Under the pieces are notes generated by a model. It saw only the letters and a program-made list of their open reading frames with translations, had not been told where the DNA came from and did no database searches. A DNA stretch of 64,000 nucleotides from CAKQOE01 sp051892195. Its GTDB lineage: Bacteria > Bacillota > Clostridia > Peptostreptococcales > Anaerovoracaceae. The stretch spans positions 1 through 64,000 of the forward strand of contig JBJFFZ010000141.1 of assembly GCA_051892195.1 (NCBI GenBank). Direction: 5' to 3'. This document shows, piece after piece, positions 1-8,063 of the stretch. A program made the position numbers and the translations under genes. Each line of letters starts with the position of its first letter. The first letter of the stretch is position 1.

Positions 1-52
1 GCGCCGAAGATACTTGGCGGGAGGCTGCCCGGGAAAATAGGACATTGCCGGT
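1..52 (+). rRNA. 5S ribosomal RNA, 3' end (partial)
   Basis: The first about 51 bases match the 3' third of clostridial 5S rRNA: the helix IV/V segment followed by the conserved AATAGGACATTGCCGG end that closes helix I. The 5' part lies outside the window. A Rho-independent terminator follows at once, as expected at the end of an rRNA operon. The exact 3' end is set by analogy and could differ by a base or two. Confidence 0.85.
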
Positions 53-60
53 TTTACTAA

Positions 61-92
61 AAAGTCAGTTCTGAAAGGAACTGACTTTTTTT
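61..92 (+). terminator. Rho-independent terminator of the rRNA operon
   Basis: An 11-bp perfect stem (61-71 with 78-88), a 6-nt loop and a run of T follow the 5S rRNA end directly. Confidence 0.9.
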
Positions 93-185
93 AGCTTTTC
101 CGGAGGAAAAGCGTGTAAAACGGGACAGCGAAGGGAGCAAAGCATCCTTTTATTTCGTATAGGAAAAAGCTTTGCGACCGGAGGA

Positions 186-209
186 GCGAACCGCCTTTCG
201 GCGGTTCGC
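186..209. repeat. Perfect 10-bp hairpin
   Basis: GCGAACCGCC, a TTTC loop and GGCGGTTCGC. There is no T-run on either side, so it is not an ordinary terminator. Its role is unknown. Confidence 0.6.
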
Positions 210-423
210 GTTGCCGGTTTTGGTTCAGGTGCCGCGGATGCGCACGTCTCAAACCGGACAGCGAAGGGAACGTTCCGGTGTTTCTGCTTACATCATTTAA
301 CCCGATTTCTGATGGTGTTGTAATCTTTGTGCACATATAGTTTTATTTTTATTCTCTATTTTGGAGTTATCTTCCAGTAAAGTATACTTAAAAAATAAAA
401 ACTCCATACTTTCAACCAATAGT

Positions 424-449
424 TTTACATGTAAATAAAAATGTTACAT
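424..449. promoter_or_regulatory. Candidate palindromic operator upstream of arcA
   Basis: TTTACATGTAAA (424-435) is a perfect palindrome, and ATGTAA-N9-TTACAT (429-449) is a second inverted repeat overlapping it. The arc genes of other Firmicutes are controlled by ArgR and by Crp/Fnr-type proteins; this site matches neither consensus well. It lies over 500 bp from arcA, so the link is weak. Confidence 0.25.
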
Positions 450-968
450 TTCAAAATCAATATTCTATTTTTTTGTAACTGAATGTCAAGAAACTTCCAT
501 TTTCTGGATGAAAATTTCAAACAACGTCCGAAAAACGAAAATTTGTTGTAAAAATTTTGTATACAATTCCGGGACGTTCCCGACTGCAAATCCCATGTGA
601 AAAGAAAGCGAAGATGTTAATTGAGTTTTATATTCTCCTCATAGTGTGGGGCAGAAATCATTGTCATTTCGAGTATTTGATCTTTGGGGAGCATATCGCA
701 TAGTGCAGTCCCGAACCTTTTTTATTTTGTCTGCCTGCTCTGCGGGAATCTATGGTAATGCACCAGCCTCTTTTTTGTGCCGCGGAGCGCACGTTTCAGG
801 CGGGGAGGGAAAGGGGTCGGAGGTAATTTGTGATTCTGTTTTTATTGCATTTTCAAAATTAATATCCTGCTGTGCGTATAATTTGCGCTTACCTGAAAAA
901 AATAATGAATGTCTATAACGGCAGCTTAATGAGCTGCATTGTAATAAAGAAAAGGAGGCAGTGATCTA

Positions 969-2252
969 ATGAATGAAAACAGTCCGATCAGCATACATTC
1001 TGAGATTGCACCGCTGAAAAAGGTTATGCTTTTCAGACCCGGAAGGGAACTGGAAAATCTTGTTCCTGAGTATCTCGAAAGACTTCTTTTTGATGATATT
1101 CCTTATTTGAAGACGGCGCAGCAGGAGCATGACGCATTTGCGGAAACCCTTAAAAGCTGCGGTGCAGAGGTAATATATCTTGATGATCTTCTGAAAGAGT
1201 CCATCACAGACCGCACCGTCCGTGAACAGTTTATCCGTCAGTTTATCTTTGAAGCAGGGATACGGGGAGAACGACGTACGGAAATGATCTATGAGCATTT
1301 TGCGGCTATGACGGACAGCGATATGATTGCACAGATGATTTCCGGTGTGCGCAAATCGGAAATTCCTGATTATGCCCGCAAGAACCTGACGGATTATCTG
1401 TCCGATGAATATCCGTTTCTCATTGACCCTATGCCAAATCTTTATTTCACGCGGGATCCTTTTGCATGTGCGGGAAACGGGGTTTCCATACACCGCATGT
1501 CTACTGTAACGAGAAACCGTGAAACCCTTTTTGCGGAATATATTTTCCGTTACCATCCGGTCTATAAAAATGTGCCTCACTGGTTTGAACGCTCAGACAA
1601 TGATGTACCTTCCGGCGCTGCCGACTATGCAGGCTGTGAGGCCATCAGCGGCAGCTGCGATTCTACCATTGAGGGGGGAGATATTCTGATTCTCAACAGC
1701 GAAACCATCGCCATCGGTATTTCAGAACGTACCCAGCCGTATGCCATCGAACATTACGCAAAGGCCATTCTTGACCCGGAATCAGGCGCAGGCTTCAAAA
1801 AAGTTATTGCCATCGATATACCAAAGATCCGGAGCTTTATGCATCTGGATACGGTATTTACCATGGTGGATAAAAACAAATTCACCGTCCACAGCAACCT
1901 GCAGGAGCATATGAATTTCTTTGTGCTTCGGCTGGATGAAGACCATAAGCTCATCATCGAGGACGAACAGGATGATCTGGAAAACATGCTGAGAAAGCAT
2001 CTGTGCCTGGACAATGTTGAAATTATAAAATGCGGCGGCGGCCATCCGGTGGATGCAGCCCGGGAACAGTGGAACGATGGTTCCAATACACTGGCAGTGG
2101 CGCCTGGCGAGGTCATCGTTTATTCGAGAAACAATGTGACAAACAGAATTTTACAGGAGCATGGCATAAAAACCCATGTGATCCCAAGCTCAGAGCTCAG
2201 CAGAGGCAGAGGAGGTCCGCGCTGCATGAGCATGCCGTTTGTGCGGGGATAA
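969..2252 (+). CDS. arcA: Arginine deiminase
   Basis: Hydrolyses L-arginine to citrulline and ammonia, the first step of the arginine deiminase (ADI) pathway in the cytoplasm. The 427-residue length is normal for the family. Visible family motifs are FTRDPF (160-165), EGGD (235-238), HLDTVF (from 292) and, near the C-terminus, the catalytic cysteine Cys419 in GGPRCMSMPF. The ATG is preceded by AGGAGG with 10 nt spacing. It is the first gene of an operon with arcB and a YfcC-type transporter. No carbamate kinase (arcC), which would complete the ATP-yielding pathway, is present in the window. Identification is secure. Confidence 0.97.
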   Translation: MNENSPISIHSEIAPLKKVMLFRPGRELENLVPEYLERLLFDDIPYLKTAQQEHDAFAETLKSCGAEVIYLDDLLKESITDRTVREQFIRQFIFEAGIRGERRTEMIYEHFAAMTDSDMIAQMISGVRKSEIPDYARKNLTDYLSDEYPFLIDPMPNLYFTRDPFACAGNGVSIHRMSTVTRNRETLFAEYIFRYHPVYKNVPHWFERSDNDVPSGAADYAGCEAISGSCDSTIEGGDILILNSETIAIGISERTQPYAIEHYAKAILDPESGAGFKKVIAIDIPKIRSFMHLDTVFTMVDKNKFTVHSNLQEHMNFFVLRLDEDHKLIIEDEQDDLENMLRKHLCLDNVEIIKCGGGHPVDAAREQWNDGSNTLAVAPGEVIVYSRNNVTNRILQEHGIKTHVIPSSELSRGRGGPRCMSMPFVRG

Positions 2253-2281
2253 CCTGCAGATCATATATTGAGATTGTGGTT

Positions 2282-2307
2282 CAGCATACGTCATGTTTCG
2301 TATGCTG
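2282..2307 (+). other. Intercistronic hairpin between arcA and arcB
   Basis: CAGCATACG and CGTATGCTG form a perfect 9-bp stem around an 8-nt loop in the 87-bp gap. No T-run follows, so it is probably an RNA processing or stability element or a weak attenuator rather than a terminator. Confidence 0.5.
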
Positions 2308-2339
2308 CTGAAAAACCAGACTGTAAAGGAGAAACAACT

Positions 2340-3332
2340 ATGTCATTAAACCTGAAAGGAAAGAGCTTCCTCACGCTGATGGATATGAAGCCTGAGGAAA
2401 TCAGATACCTTCTCGATCTGGCACGTGACCTGAAGGCAAAAAAACGTGCAGGAATCAAAAGCAAGACCCTTGAGGGAAAGAATATCGTATTAATATTTGA
2501 AAAAACATCGACGCGCACCCGGTGCGCCTTTGAAGTTGCCGCTTATGACGAAGGGGCTCACGTCACTTTTTTAGATCCGGCCTCCTCCCAGATGGGGAAA
2601 AAGGAATCCATTGAGGATACGGCAAAGGTTCTGGGAAGATTCTTTGACGGCATCGAATATCGGGGATTTGACCAGAAGGTGGTAGAGGATCTTGCAAAAT
2701 ACTCAGGAGTGCCTGTCTTTAACGGACTTACGGACGTGGACCATCCGACCCAGATTCTTGCGGACATGCTGACCATGGAGGAACACATTTCCAAACCGCT
2801 TAACAAGTGCAAGGTTGCATTTGTAGGTGATGTCAGAAATAACATGGCATACGCATGGATGTACGGATGCGTAAAGATGGGGATGCACTTTGTGGCATAC
2901 GGCCCTCAGAAGCTGATCAGCGAGCTTGACCCGGAACTCATGGGCCGTGTAACGGAGGAAGCGGAAAAAACAGGCGCTTCCATTGATATCAAAGATGATA
3001 TCAGTGTTCTGGAAGGGGCGGATGTGATCTATTCCGATATCTGGGCCTCTATGGGGGAAGAAGCCATGATTCCGGAAAGAGCTGCACTGCTTTCCCCTTA
3101 CAAGGTGACTATGGAAATGCTGGAACGCACAAACAATCCGGATGTAATCTTTATGCACTGCCTGCCTTCCTTCCACAATTTTGAAACCAGTCTTGCAGCG
3201 GAATGGAAGGAAAAGGGAATCGATATCCGCGAGGTCGATGACGAAGTATTTAAAAGCAGACATTCTGTGGTATTCGATGAAGCGGAAAACAGAATGCATT
3301 CAATCAAAGCTTTAATGGCGGCAACCGTATGA
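2340..3332 (+). CDS. arcB: Ornithine carbamoyltransferase
   Basis: In the ADI pathway this enzyme splits citrulline with phosphate to ornithine and carbamoyl phosphate; the same fold works anabolically as ArgF. The 330 residues carry the carbamoyl-phosphate loop STRTR (57-61), HPTQ (135-138), the ornithine-binding SMGE segment and HCLP with Cys274. The reading frame is open further upstream to 2268, but ATG 2340 is chosen because AAAGGAG sits 9 nt before it and the protein then starts like its relatives. The operon position after arcA supports the catabolic role. Its stop overlaps the start of the next gene by 4 nt, implying translational coupling. Confidence 0.95.
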   Translation: MSLNLKGKSFLTLMDMKPEEIRYLLDLARDLKAKKRAGIKSKTLEGKNIVLIFEKTSTRTRCAFEVAAYDEGAHVTFLDPASSQMGKKESIEDTAKVLGRFFDGIEYRGFDQKVVEDLAKYSGVPVFNGLTDVDHPTQILADMLTMEEHISKPLNKCKVAFVGDVRNNMAYAWMYGCVKMGMHFVAYGPQKLISELDPELMGRVTEEAEKTGASIDIKDDISVLEGADVIYSDIWASMGEEAMIPERAALLSPYKVTMEMLERTNNPDVIFMHCLPSFHNFETSLAAEWKEKGIDIREVDDEVFKSRHSVVFDEAENRMHSIKALMAATV

Positions 3333-4744
3333 TGAAGAAATTCCGAATGCCGGAGGCTTTTACCATACTGGTCATACTCATCGCCATAACAGCAGCTCTG
3401 ACCTGGATCATTCCTGCAGGGCAGTATGAGCATATTGCCACCGATACCGGTACTGAGCCCATATCCGGCACGTATCACCAGATTGCAAGACAGGGACAGG
3501 GCATAGGAAAAATATTTCTTGCTCCCCTTCAGGGGTTTTATGACGCCATCGATATTGCAGCATTTATTCTTATGGTGGGTGCATTTTTAGGTGTCATGAA
3601 TAAAACCGGAGCGCTGGAAGCCGGAATCTACCGGATTCTCCACCGCATGAAGGGACGGGAAAAGCTGATGATTCCCATTCTTATGATCCTTTTCGCCCTG
3701 GGAGGAACCACCTTTGGAATGGCCGAGGAAACCATCGCCTTTTACACGCTGATCCTGCCTGTATTCATTATGGCAGGCTATGATGCAGTCACCGCAGTGG
3801 CGGTGATCCTTTTAGGAGCCGGCGCAGGCGTGTTCGGCTCCACGGTCAATCCTTTTGCCACAGGAATCGCAGCCGGCTTTGCCGGCGTATCCCTGGGAGA
3901 AGGGATTCTTCTCAGAATCCTTTTCTTTGCAGTATCCGTAGGAATTGCCATATATATGGTAATGAAATATGCAGAAAGGGTAAAAAATCATCCGGAAGCC
4001 TCTTTTGTTGCGGATATGAGACAGAGCAATATGGAAGCCTTTTCAGGCAGCACGGACGAGGCCCCCGAAATGACCGGAAAGAGAAAGCTTGCGCTGATTC
4101 TCTTTGTCCTTACCTTTATCATTATGATTTATGCGGTCATCCCCTTTGATGATATGGGCCTCGGCTTTATGCCCGCCCTGGGCTGGTGGTTTCCTGAGCT
4201 TTCCGCCCTCTTCCTGGTAATGGCAGTGATCACCGGGATCATTTACGGACTGGGAGAGAAGGAAATCATAAGCAGTATCATCGCCGGTGCAGCGGATCTC
4301 CTGGGAGTGGCATTTATCATCGGTATCTCACGGGGTATTACCGTAATTATGAATGACGGCGCCATTACAGATACCATTCTGCACTTCGGGGAAACCCTGC
4401 TTTCCGAAGCAGGCTCTGCATTATTTATCCTTGTAAATTATCTTATTTTTATTCCGCTGTCGTTCCTTATCCCGTCAACCTCGGGACTGGCAACACTCTC
4501 CATGCCTGTATTTGCACCCCTTGCGGATTTTGCAGGTGTGGCACGTTCCCTGATCATTACAGCGTTCCAGTGCGCCAGCGGTCTTGTGAATCTCTTTACG
4601 CCTACAAGCGCAGTAGTCATGGGCGGCCTTGCCATCGGGCGGGTTCCTTACGCCAAATGGCTGCGCTTTGTGTGGAAATACCTTCTTTTACTTTTTATAA
4701 TTTCCGGCATCATCCTGATGCTGGCAGCAAAATTAGGACAGTAA
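3329..4744 (+). CDS. YfcC/ArcD-like basic amino acid transporter
   Basis: A 471-residue, highly hydrophobic integral membrane protein of the YfcC / C4-dicarboxylate anaerobic carrier family. It has about twelve predicted membrane segments, a short charged cytoplasmic stretch near 215-245, and the family segments FGMAEETIAFY and STSGLATLSMPVFAPLAD. Encoded just after arcA and arcB with a 4-nt overlap (ATGA), it most probably exchanges arginine for ornithine, replacing the usual ArcD. The substrate is inferred from context, not shown by sequence. A second ATG follows the first immediately, so the start may be 3332. A terminator ends the operon. Confidence 0.85.
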   Translation: MMKKFRMPEAFTILVILIAITAALTWIIPAGQYEHIATDTGTEPISGTYHQIARQGQGIGKIFLAPLQGFYDAIDIAAFILMVGAFLGVMNKTGALEAGIYRILHRMKGREKLMIPILMILFALGGTTFGMAEETIAFYTLILPVFIMAGYDAVTAVAVILLGAGAGVFGSTVNPFATGIAAGFAGVSLGEGILLRILFFAVSVGIAIYMVMKYAERVKNHPEASFVADMRQSNMEAFSGSTDEAPEMTGKRKLALILFVLTFIIMIYAVIPFDDMGLGFMPALGWWFPELSALFLVMAVITGIIYGLGEKEIISSIIAGAADLLGVAFIIGISRGITVIMNDGAITDTILHFGETLLSEAGSALFILVNYLIFIPLSFLIPSTSGLATLSMPVFAPLADFAGVARSLIITAFQCASGLVNLFTPTSAVVMGGLAIGRVPYAKWLRFVWKYLLLLFIISGIILMLAAKLGQ

Positions 4745-4769
4745 CAAGCGTTGCTGTCCTGTTTTTTTT
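4735..4769 (+). terminator. Terminator of the arc operon
   Basis: AGGACAG (4735-4741) pairs with CTGTCCT (4754-4760), followed by eight T. The stem overlaps the stop codon of the transporter gene. Confidence 0.85.
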
Positions 4770-4848
4770 CAGAAAAAAATGTTTTTTCACTGAGTAAAAC
4801 AGATCCTTTTCCCCGTATAGTATGATAGAGGGAGAAAGGAAATGAAAA

Positions 4849-5418
4849 ATGGACGAAAGAGAACTGATGGGGCTGATCCAAAGCAGCCCGGATGAAGGGA
4901 TACGGGAGGCCATAAACCGGTACGGAAAGGATGTGAACGCAATCTGCAGAAAGATCCTCGGAACATCCATGCAGGACCTTCTGGACGAGGCGGTATCGGA
5001 TACGTTTTATAAAGTCTGGAAATACAGCAGCCGCTTTGACAGCCGCCGGGGAACTTCATTAAAGAGCTGGATCTGTGCAATCGCAAGAAATTCCGCCATC
5101 GATCTTTTAAGAAAGCAGCCGGGAAACCTGATCTACATGGACGATCTGGAAATGGACCTGAAAACAGAGGAGGCCGGTCCTCAGGAAGCCCTGGACGCCC
5201 GGGAAACAGGCATGGTGCTCTGGGATTCCATCCGCAGTCTGGGGGAACCGGATCATTCGGTGTTCCTGTGCAGATACTACCTGAACATGAGCGGGCGGGA
5301 AATCGCAGAAACCCTGGGGCTGAATCAGAAGAAGGTGGCCAACATTCTCAACCGCAGAAAAAAACAACTGAGAAAGATGCTGGAGGAAAGGGGGCTGAAA
5401 ATTCATGAGAATCTCTGA
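4849..5418 (+). CDS. ECF-type RNA polymerase sigma factor
   Basis: A 189-residue sigma-70-family factor without region 1 or 3. Region 2 covers about residues 20-90 (DEAVSDTFYKVWKY, then a SWICAIARNSAIDLLRK segment that binds the -10 element). Region 4 with a helix-turn-helix covers about 125-180 (GREIAETLGLNQKKVANIL). It directs polymerase to a small regulon, usually including itself. The next gene, overlapping by 14 nt, encodes a membrane protein with the layout of its cognate anti-sigma factor. The start has a ribosome binding site in AGAAAGGAAAT. The signal sensed cannot be read from the sequence. Confidence 0.88.
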   Translation: MDERELMGLIQSSPDEGIREAINRYGKDVNAICRKILGTSMQDLLDEAVSDTFYKVWKYSSRFDSRRGTSLKSWICAIARNSAIDLLRKQPGNLIYMDDLEMDLKTEEAGPQEALDARETGMVLWDSIRSLGEPDHSVFLCRYYLNMSGREIAETLGLNQKKVANILNRRKKQLRKMLEERGLKIHENL

Positions 5419-6598
5419 TATGTTTGCAGCACTTGACCAAAATGAGATGGATTTTATCTGTGCGCTGTGTGCAGCGGATGCAGACGAAGACGAAGACAAG
5501 GAAAACCAGAAACGTCAGTATTCACTGGTGATGGAAAAAATATACAACGATATGGAAAGGTCCGTTTCCAGTGAAGCAGAAAGCCGGAGCAGATCCGAAA
5601 ACGAATCCCAAAACGAGAATACCCCAAAAGGTTTTGAAACTGCGAAGGCTCTGCCTTCCAGAAGAAAGCGACTGCGGGTGTGGCGGATTGCGGCAGCAGC
5701 CGCAGCCCTGCTGATTTTAATTACCGCATCCCTGGCCTATGCAGACCAGCTCCGGGATTTTGATATCCGACTGGAGGAATTCCTCGGGATGGACGGCGTC
5801 ATGGAAACCCTGCCGGGGGGCTATGTGAAGCTTGATGTCAGTGCGGCTTCCGGGGGGCACCGCATCTGCGCATATGAATCCCTGGGAGACAGAAACAGCC
5901 AGTGGATCTGGCTGAAAACCGACATCCCGTGGGAGCTTCCGGAGGATGAGGAAACCGGCGCTTATTACCTGTTTGACACCATGTCCTTTTCCGCATCCGA
6001 CCCGTCGGAAACAAGAGGAAACCCGTGGCTTGACGGCGGCGGCTTCATGTACTGCTTCAACGATGAAGGATACATAGGGCTGATGTACTGCATGGGCGGA
6101 TACGAGGGCATCAACCGGGCCGAGATTCACGTGACCCTGAAGGATCTGTACGCATACGATCACCGGGACGCCTCCTACGAGGAGCGCCGCCTGCAGACAG
6201 CAGGCGAATGGAACCTGACCTGGGAGAACCATTACGCGGCAAACATCCGCACAAGCCATCCTGTGCAGTTGGTTACGGGCAGCGCCCAGGATCCGGAATA
6301 CGGAGCAGTCCTTCTCACCAGCGTGGAGCTGTCTCCCGTTTCCCTGCGGCTGAATGCAGTGAAGAATCCGCTGCAGTGGAGAAATTCCACCGGCTTTGGG
6401 GAGCTTGAGGCAGAAGCTCTGATTCTGAAGGACGGAACAGAAATTTCCCTGAAGGACCACATGCAGAATATGGTAAACGGAGATTCCAATTTCCAGGTGG
6501 ACGCCTACCTGGCATTTGGCGGGCCGGTGCTGAAGCAGCTTCCTGCAGTTTCGGAAATCAGCGCAATCGTGGTGAACGGAGTTCGCGTCAACCTGTAA
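5405..6598 (+). CDS. Membrane anti-sigma factor-like protein (DUF4179 type)
   Basis: A 397-residue protein with a short cytoplasmic N-terminal part, an acidic DADEDEDKE stretch, a low-complexity Ser/Glu-rich linker (about 55-75), one transmembrane segment near 97-117 (AAAAAALLILITASLAY) and a large extracytoplasmic domain. This layout, and its position overlapping an ECF sigma gene, fit the clostridial DUF4179 anti-sigma-like family: the N-terminus holds the sigma factor at the membrane and the outer domain senses. No zinc-binding HxxxCxxC motif is visible, so the class of anti-sigma domain is uncertain. GCTGCTGCC-CGGCAGCAG follows the stop but has no T-run. Confidence 0.7.
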   Translation: MRISDMFAALDQNEMDFICALCAADADEDEDKENQKRQYSLVMEKIYNDMERSVSSEAESRSRSENESQNENTPKGFETAKALPSRRKRLRVWRIAAAAAALLILITASLAYADQLRDFDIRLEEFLGMDGVMETLPGGYVKLDVSAASGGHRICAYESLGDRNSQWIWLKTDIPWELPEDEETGAYYLFDTMSFSASDPSETRGNPWLDGGGFMYCFNDEGYIGLMYCMGGYEGINRAEIHVTLKDLYAYDHRDASYEERRLQTAGEWNLTWENHYAANIRTSHPVQLVTGSAQDPEYGAVLLTSVELSPVSLRLNAVKNPLQWRNSTGFGELEAEALILKDGTEISLKDHMQNMVNGDSNFQVDAYLAFGGPVLKQLPAVSEISAIVVNGVRVNL

Positions 6599-6752
6599 GA
6601 AGAAAAAGGAGCTGCTGCCCGGCAGCAGACATTCTTCCCGAAGAAGCCACCAAAACAAGTGACATCCGGCTCATTCAATGTTAGAATAAAAGGCGAGGTG
6701 TTCGTTGATTTTTACATCTGAAATTATGGATAAATAAAGGAGAAAAGCAGAA

Positions 6753-7271
6753 ATGTTCGAAATGATCGAAGCTGATAACGCCTGGGACATGTCTCAGGTC
6801 CGGATTCTGTATGAGTCTGACGTTCCGTTTATGGAAAAGAAACCGTTTCGCCTCTTTATCGACCGGAGAAAGGAAGGCCGGCTGGAGGTGAAGGTTTTCA
6901 AGGATGAGAAGGGGCTGTTCGCTTCCTTTGTCATCGCGCTGATCTATGCCGATATCGTGATGATCGACTACCTGGAAGTCATGGCAGAGTACCGGGACGG
7001 CGGCGTCGAAAAGGAAATGATGGAATCCATCCGTCAGATTCTTCCGGGAGCCCGCATGATCCTCCTCCTCAGACCGGAGGACGAAAAGCGCCGGGCGTAT
7101 TACGAGGAAGCAGGCTACATAAAGTCTGATTACGAGATCAAAATGGGCGAGGTGCAGATGGAGGTATACGGTCTGCCGGATTCCTATGATTATGTAAGCT
7201 TTGAAGAGCTGGTCCGCGTGTACGACAACGTATACGGCCCTGCTATTTCCGGTGTGCTTCAGCTTGCATAG
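6753..7271 (+). CDS. Divergent GNAT-like protein
   Basis: A 172-residue soluble protein. The middle (about 55-130) resembles the GNAT acetyltransferase core: a hydrophobic strand IVMIDYLEVM, then EYRDGGVEKEMMESI in place of the acyl-CoA-binding (Q/R)xxGxG/A loop and helix, then a strand and YYEEAGYIKSDYEIKM, which resembles the usual GF/Y end of motif B. The CoA loop is poor, so activity is doubtful. The C-terminal 40 residues are not recognised. It stands alone with its own ribosome binding site (AAGGAGAAAAG) and terminator. I do not know its substrate. Confidence 0.55.
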   Translation: MFEMIEADNAWDMSQVRILYESDVPFMEKKPFRLFIDRRKEGRLEVKVFKDEKGLFASFVIALIYADIVMIDYLEVMAEYRDGGVEKEMMESIRQILPGARMILLLRPEDEKRRAYYEEAGYIKSDYEIKMGEVQMEVYGLPDSYDYVSFEELVRVYDNVYGPAISGVLQLA

Positions 7272-7328
7272 GGCTGTGCAGACAGGGGCATGCAAAAAAT
7301 ACAGAAAAAAATATTCCTGATAAAAAAA

Positions 7329-7361
7329 CCTGTCGCGTGTATGAAACGCGGCAGGTTTTTT
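7329..7361 (+). terminator. Rho-independent terminator
   Basis: CCTGTCGCG (7329-7337) pairs with CGCGGCAGG (7347-7355), followed by six T. It ends the GNAT-like gene. A-rich bases on the other side suggest it may also act on minus-strand transcripts from acpP. Confidence 0.85.
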
Positions 7362-7471
7362 AAATGAAAAAAATTATTTCAGCCTGCATCTGCAGCATGG
7401 CTGGTAATATGCATCTTTGTATGCGCAGGGCATATGGTGTGAAGCGGGACGCTTCGTATTTTTCGTATTTA

Positions 7472-7705
7472 TTAGAGCTCTGCGTGATCTTCTACGTATT
7501 TAACGATGTCGCCGATGCTTGCAAACTTTTCAGCTTCTTCATCAGGAACTTCGATTTCGTATTCTTCTTCGATGGCCATGATGATTTCCACAGCATCCAG
7601 TGAATCTGCCTCCAGATCCTTTACAAGGCTTGTTTCCGGAGTGATGTCTGCACCGTCAACGCCAAGCTGTTCCACGATAATTTCCTTAATCCTGTCAAAT
7701 ACCAT
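7472..7705 (-). CDS. acpP: Acyl carrier protein
   Basis: A 77-residue acidic four-helix protein that carries growing acyl chains in fatty-acid synthesis on a phosphopantetheine arm attached to the Ser of the DSLDAVE motif (preceded by LVKDLEA). The frame extends upstream to 7804, but ATG 7705 is used: AGGAGG stands 7 nt before it and the product then has the normal ACP length. It is alone, with no fab or plsX genes beside it in this window, which is less usual than a fab cluster. A good sigma-70 promoter lies about 100 bp upstream. Confidence 0.95.
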   Translation of the reverse strand: MVFDRIKEIIVEQLGVDGADITPETSLVKDLEADSLDAVEIIMAIEEEYEIEVPDEEAEKFASIGDIVKYVEDHAEL

Positions 7706-7806
7706 ATATTTACCTCCTGGTACTTTTTTATTTAAAATATCCGTTTCAGACTGTTTATCAGGGTCGGAATTGGGATCAGATATGCTGCCGCCCCGACACT
7801 TCATAC

Positions 7807-7835
7807 ATTATAGATGGTGAATGCATTTACTGCAA
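7807..7835 (-). promoter_or_regulatory. Sigma-70-type promoter of acpP
   Basis: On the minus strand: -35 TTGCAG (7835-7830), 17-nt spacer, -10 TATAAT (7812-7807). It leaves a leader of about 95 nt before acpP. Confidence 0.75.
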
Positions 7836-8029
7836 CCCATTTTTGTCTAAAAAATAAAATTTATTTTGATTATCAAACAAAAACCGTCCCCGGAGGGAAT
7901 GTATCATTATAATTGCATTTATTCTGCAATTCTATTAATATTATTAAGGCTGGAACAGATCCGCGCATTGCAGGGGCAGCAGGGCTCCGCGCCTGACGCA
8001 GAAGCTTTCAGCGGACAGAAAACGGAGGA

Positions 8030-8053
8030 ATGATGCCGCATAAGGGCATCTGA
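8030..8053 (+). CDS. Seven-codon upstream ORF before the ABC-F gene
   Basis: ATG ATG CCG CAT AAG GGC ATC TGA encodes MMPHKGI (or MPHKGI) and has its own ribosome binding site, CGGAGG at 8023-8028. It stops 10 nt before the ABC-F start, which itself has no clear Shine-Dalgarno sequence. GATGCC and GGCATC at its two ends can pair. The layout resembles leader peptides that control antibiotic-resistance ABC-F genes by ribosome stalling or translational coupling, but this is inference. Confidence 0.4.
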   Translation: MMPHKGI

Positions 8054-8063
8054 TGATAAAGAT

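Larger units (their letters stand above)
93..968. other. 875-bp gene-free region between the rRNA operon and arcA
   Basis: No convincing gene is visible; the two short ORFs (91-336 minus, 646-918 plus) have no ribosome binding site and no recognisable protein character. The left part (100-280) is GC-richer and structured. It holds a perfect hairpin at 186-209 and an imperfectly repeated segment: 229-251 recurs at 777-798 with one gap and one substitution, and a 14-base GGACAGCGAAGGGA motif occurs at 122 and 256. The right part (290-640) is very AT-rich with small palindromes. Much of it may be the untranslated leader or promoter region of the arc operon. The ribosome binding site AGGAGG of arcA is at 953-958. 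Confidence 0.6.

Noticed and set aside
91..336. Minus-strand 81-residue ORF beside the 5S rRNA
   Set aside because: It starts in AT-rich sequence without a ribosome binding site, runs through a perfect hairpin and into the terminator.
646..918. Plus-strand 90-residue ORF before arcA
   Set aside because: No ribosome binding site, no domain and an unlikely composition; it contains one of the non-coding repeat fragments.
4535..4550. TGGCAC as a possible sigma-54 -24 element
   Set aside because: It lies inside the transporter gene and has no TTGCA/T at the -12 distance; no good -24/-12 pair was found by eye elsewhere.
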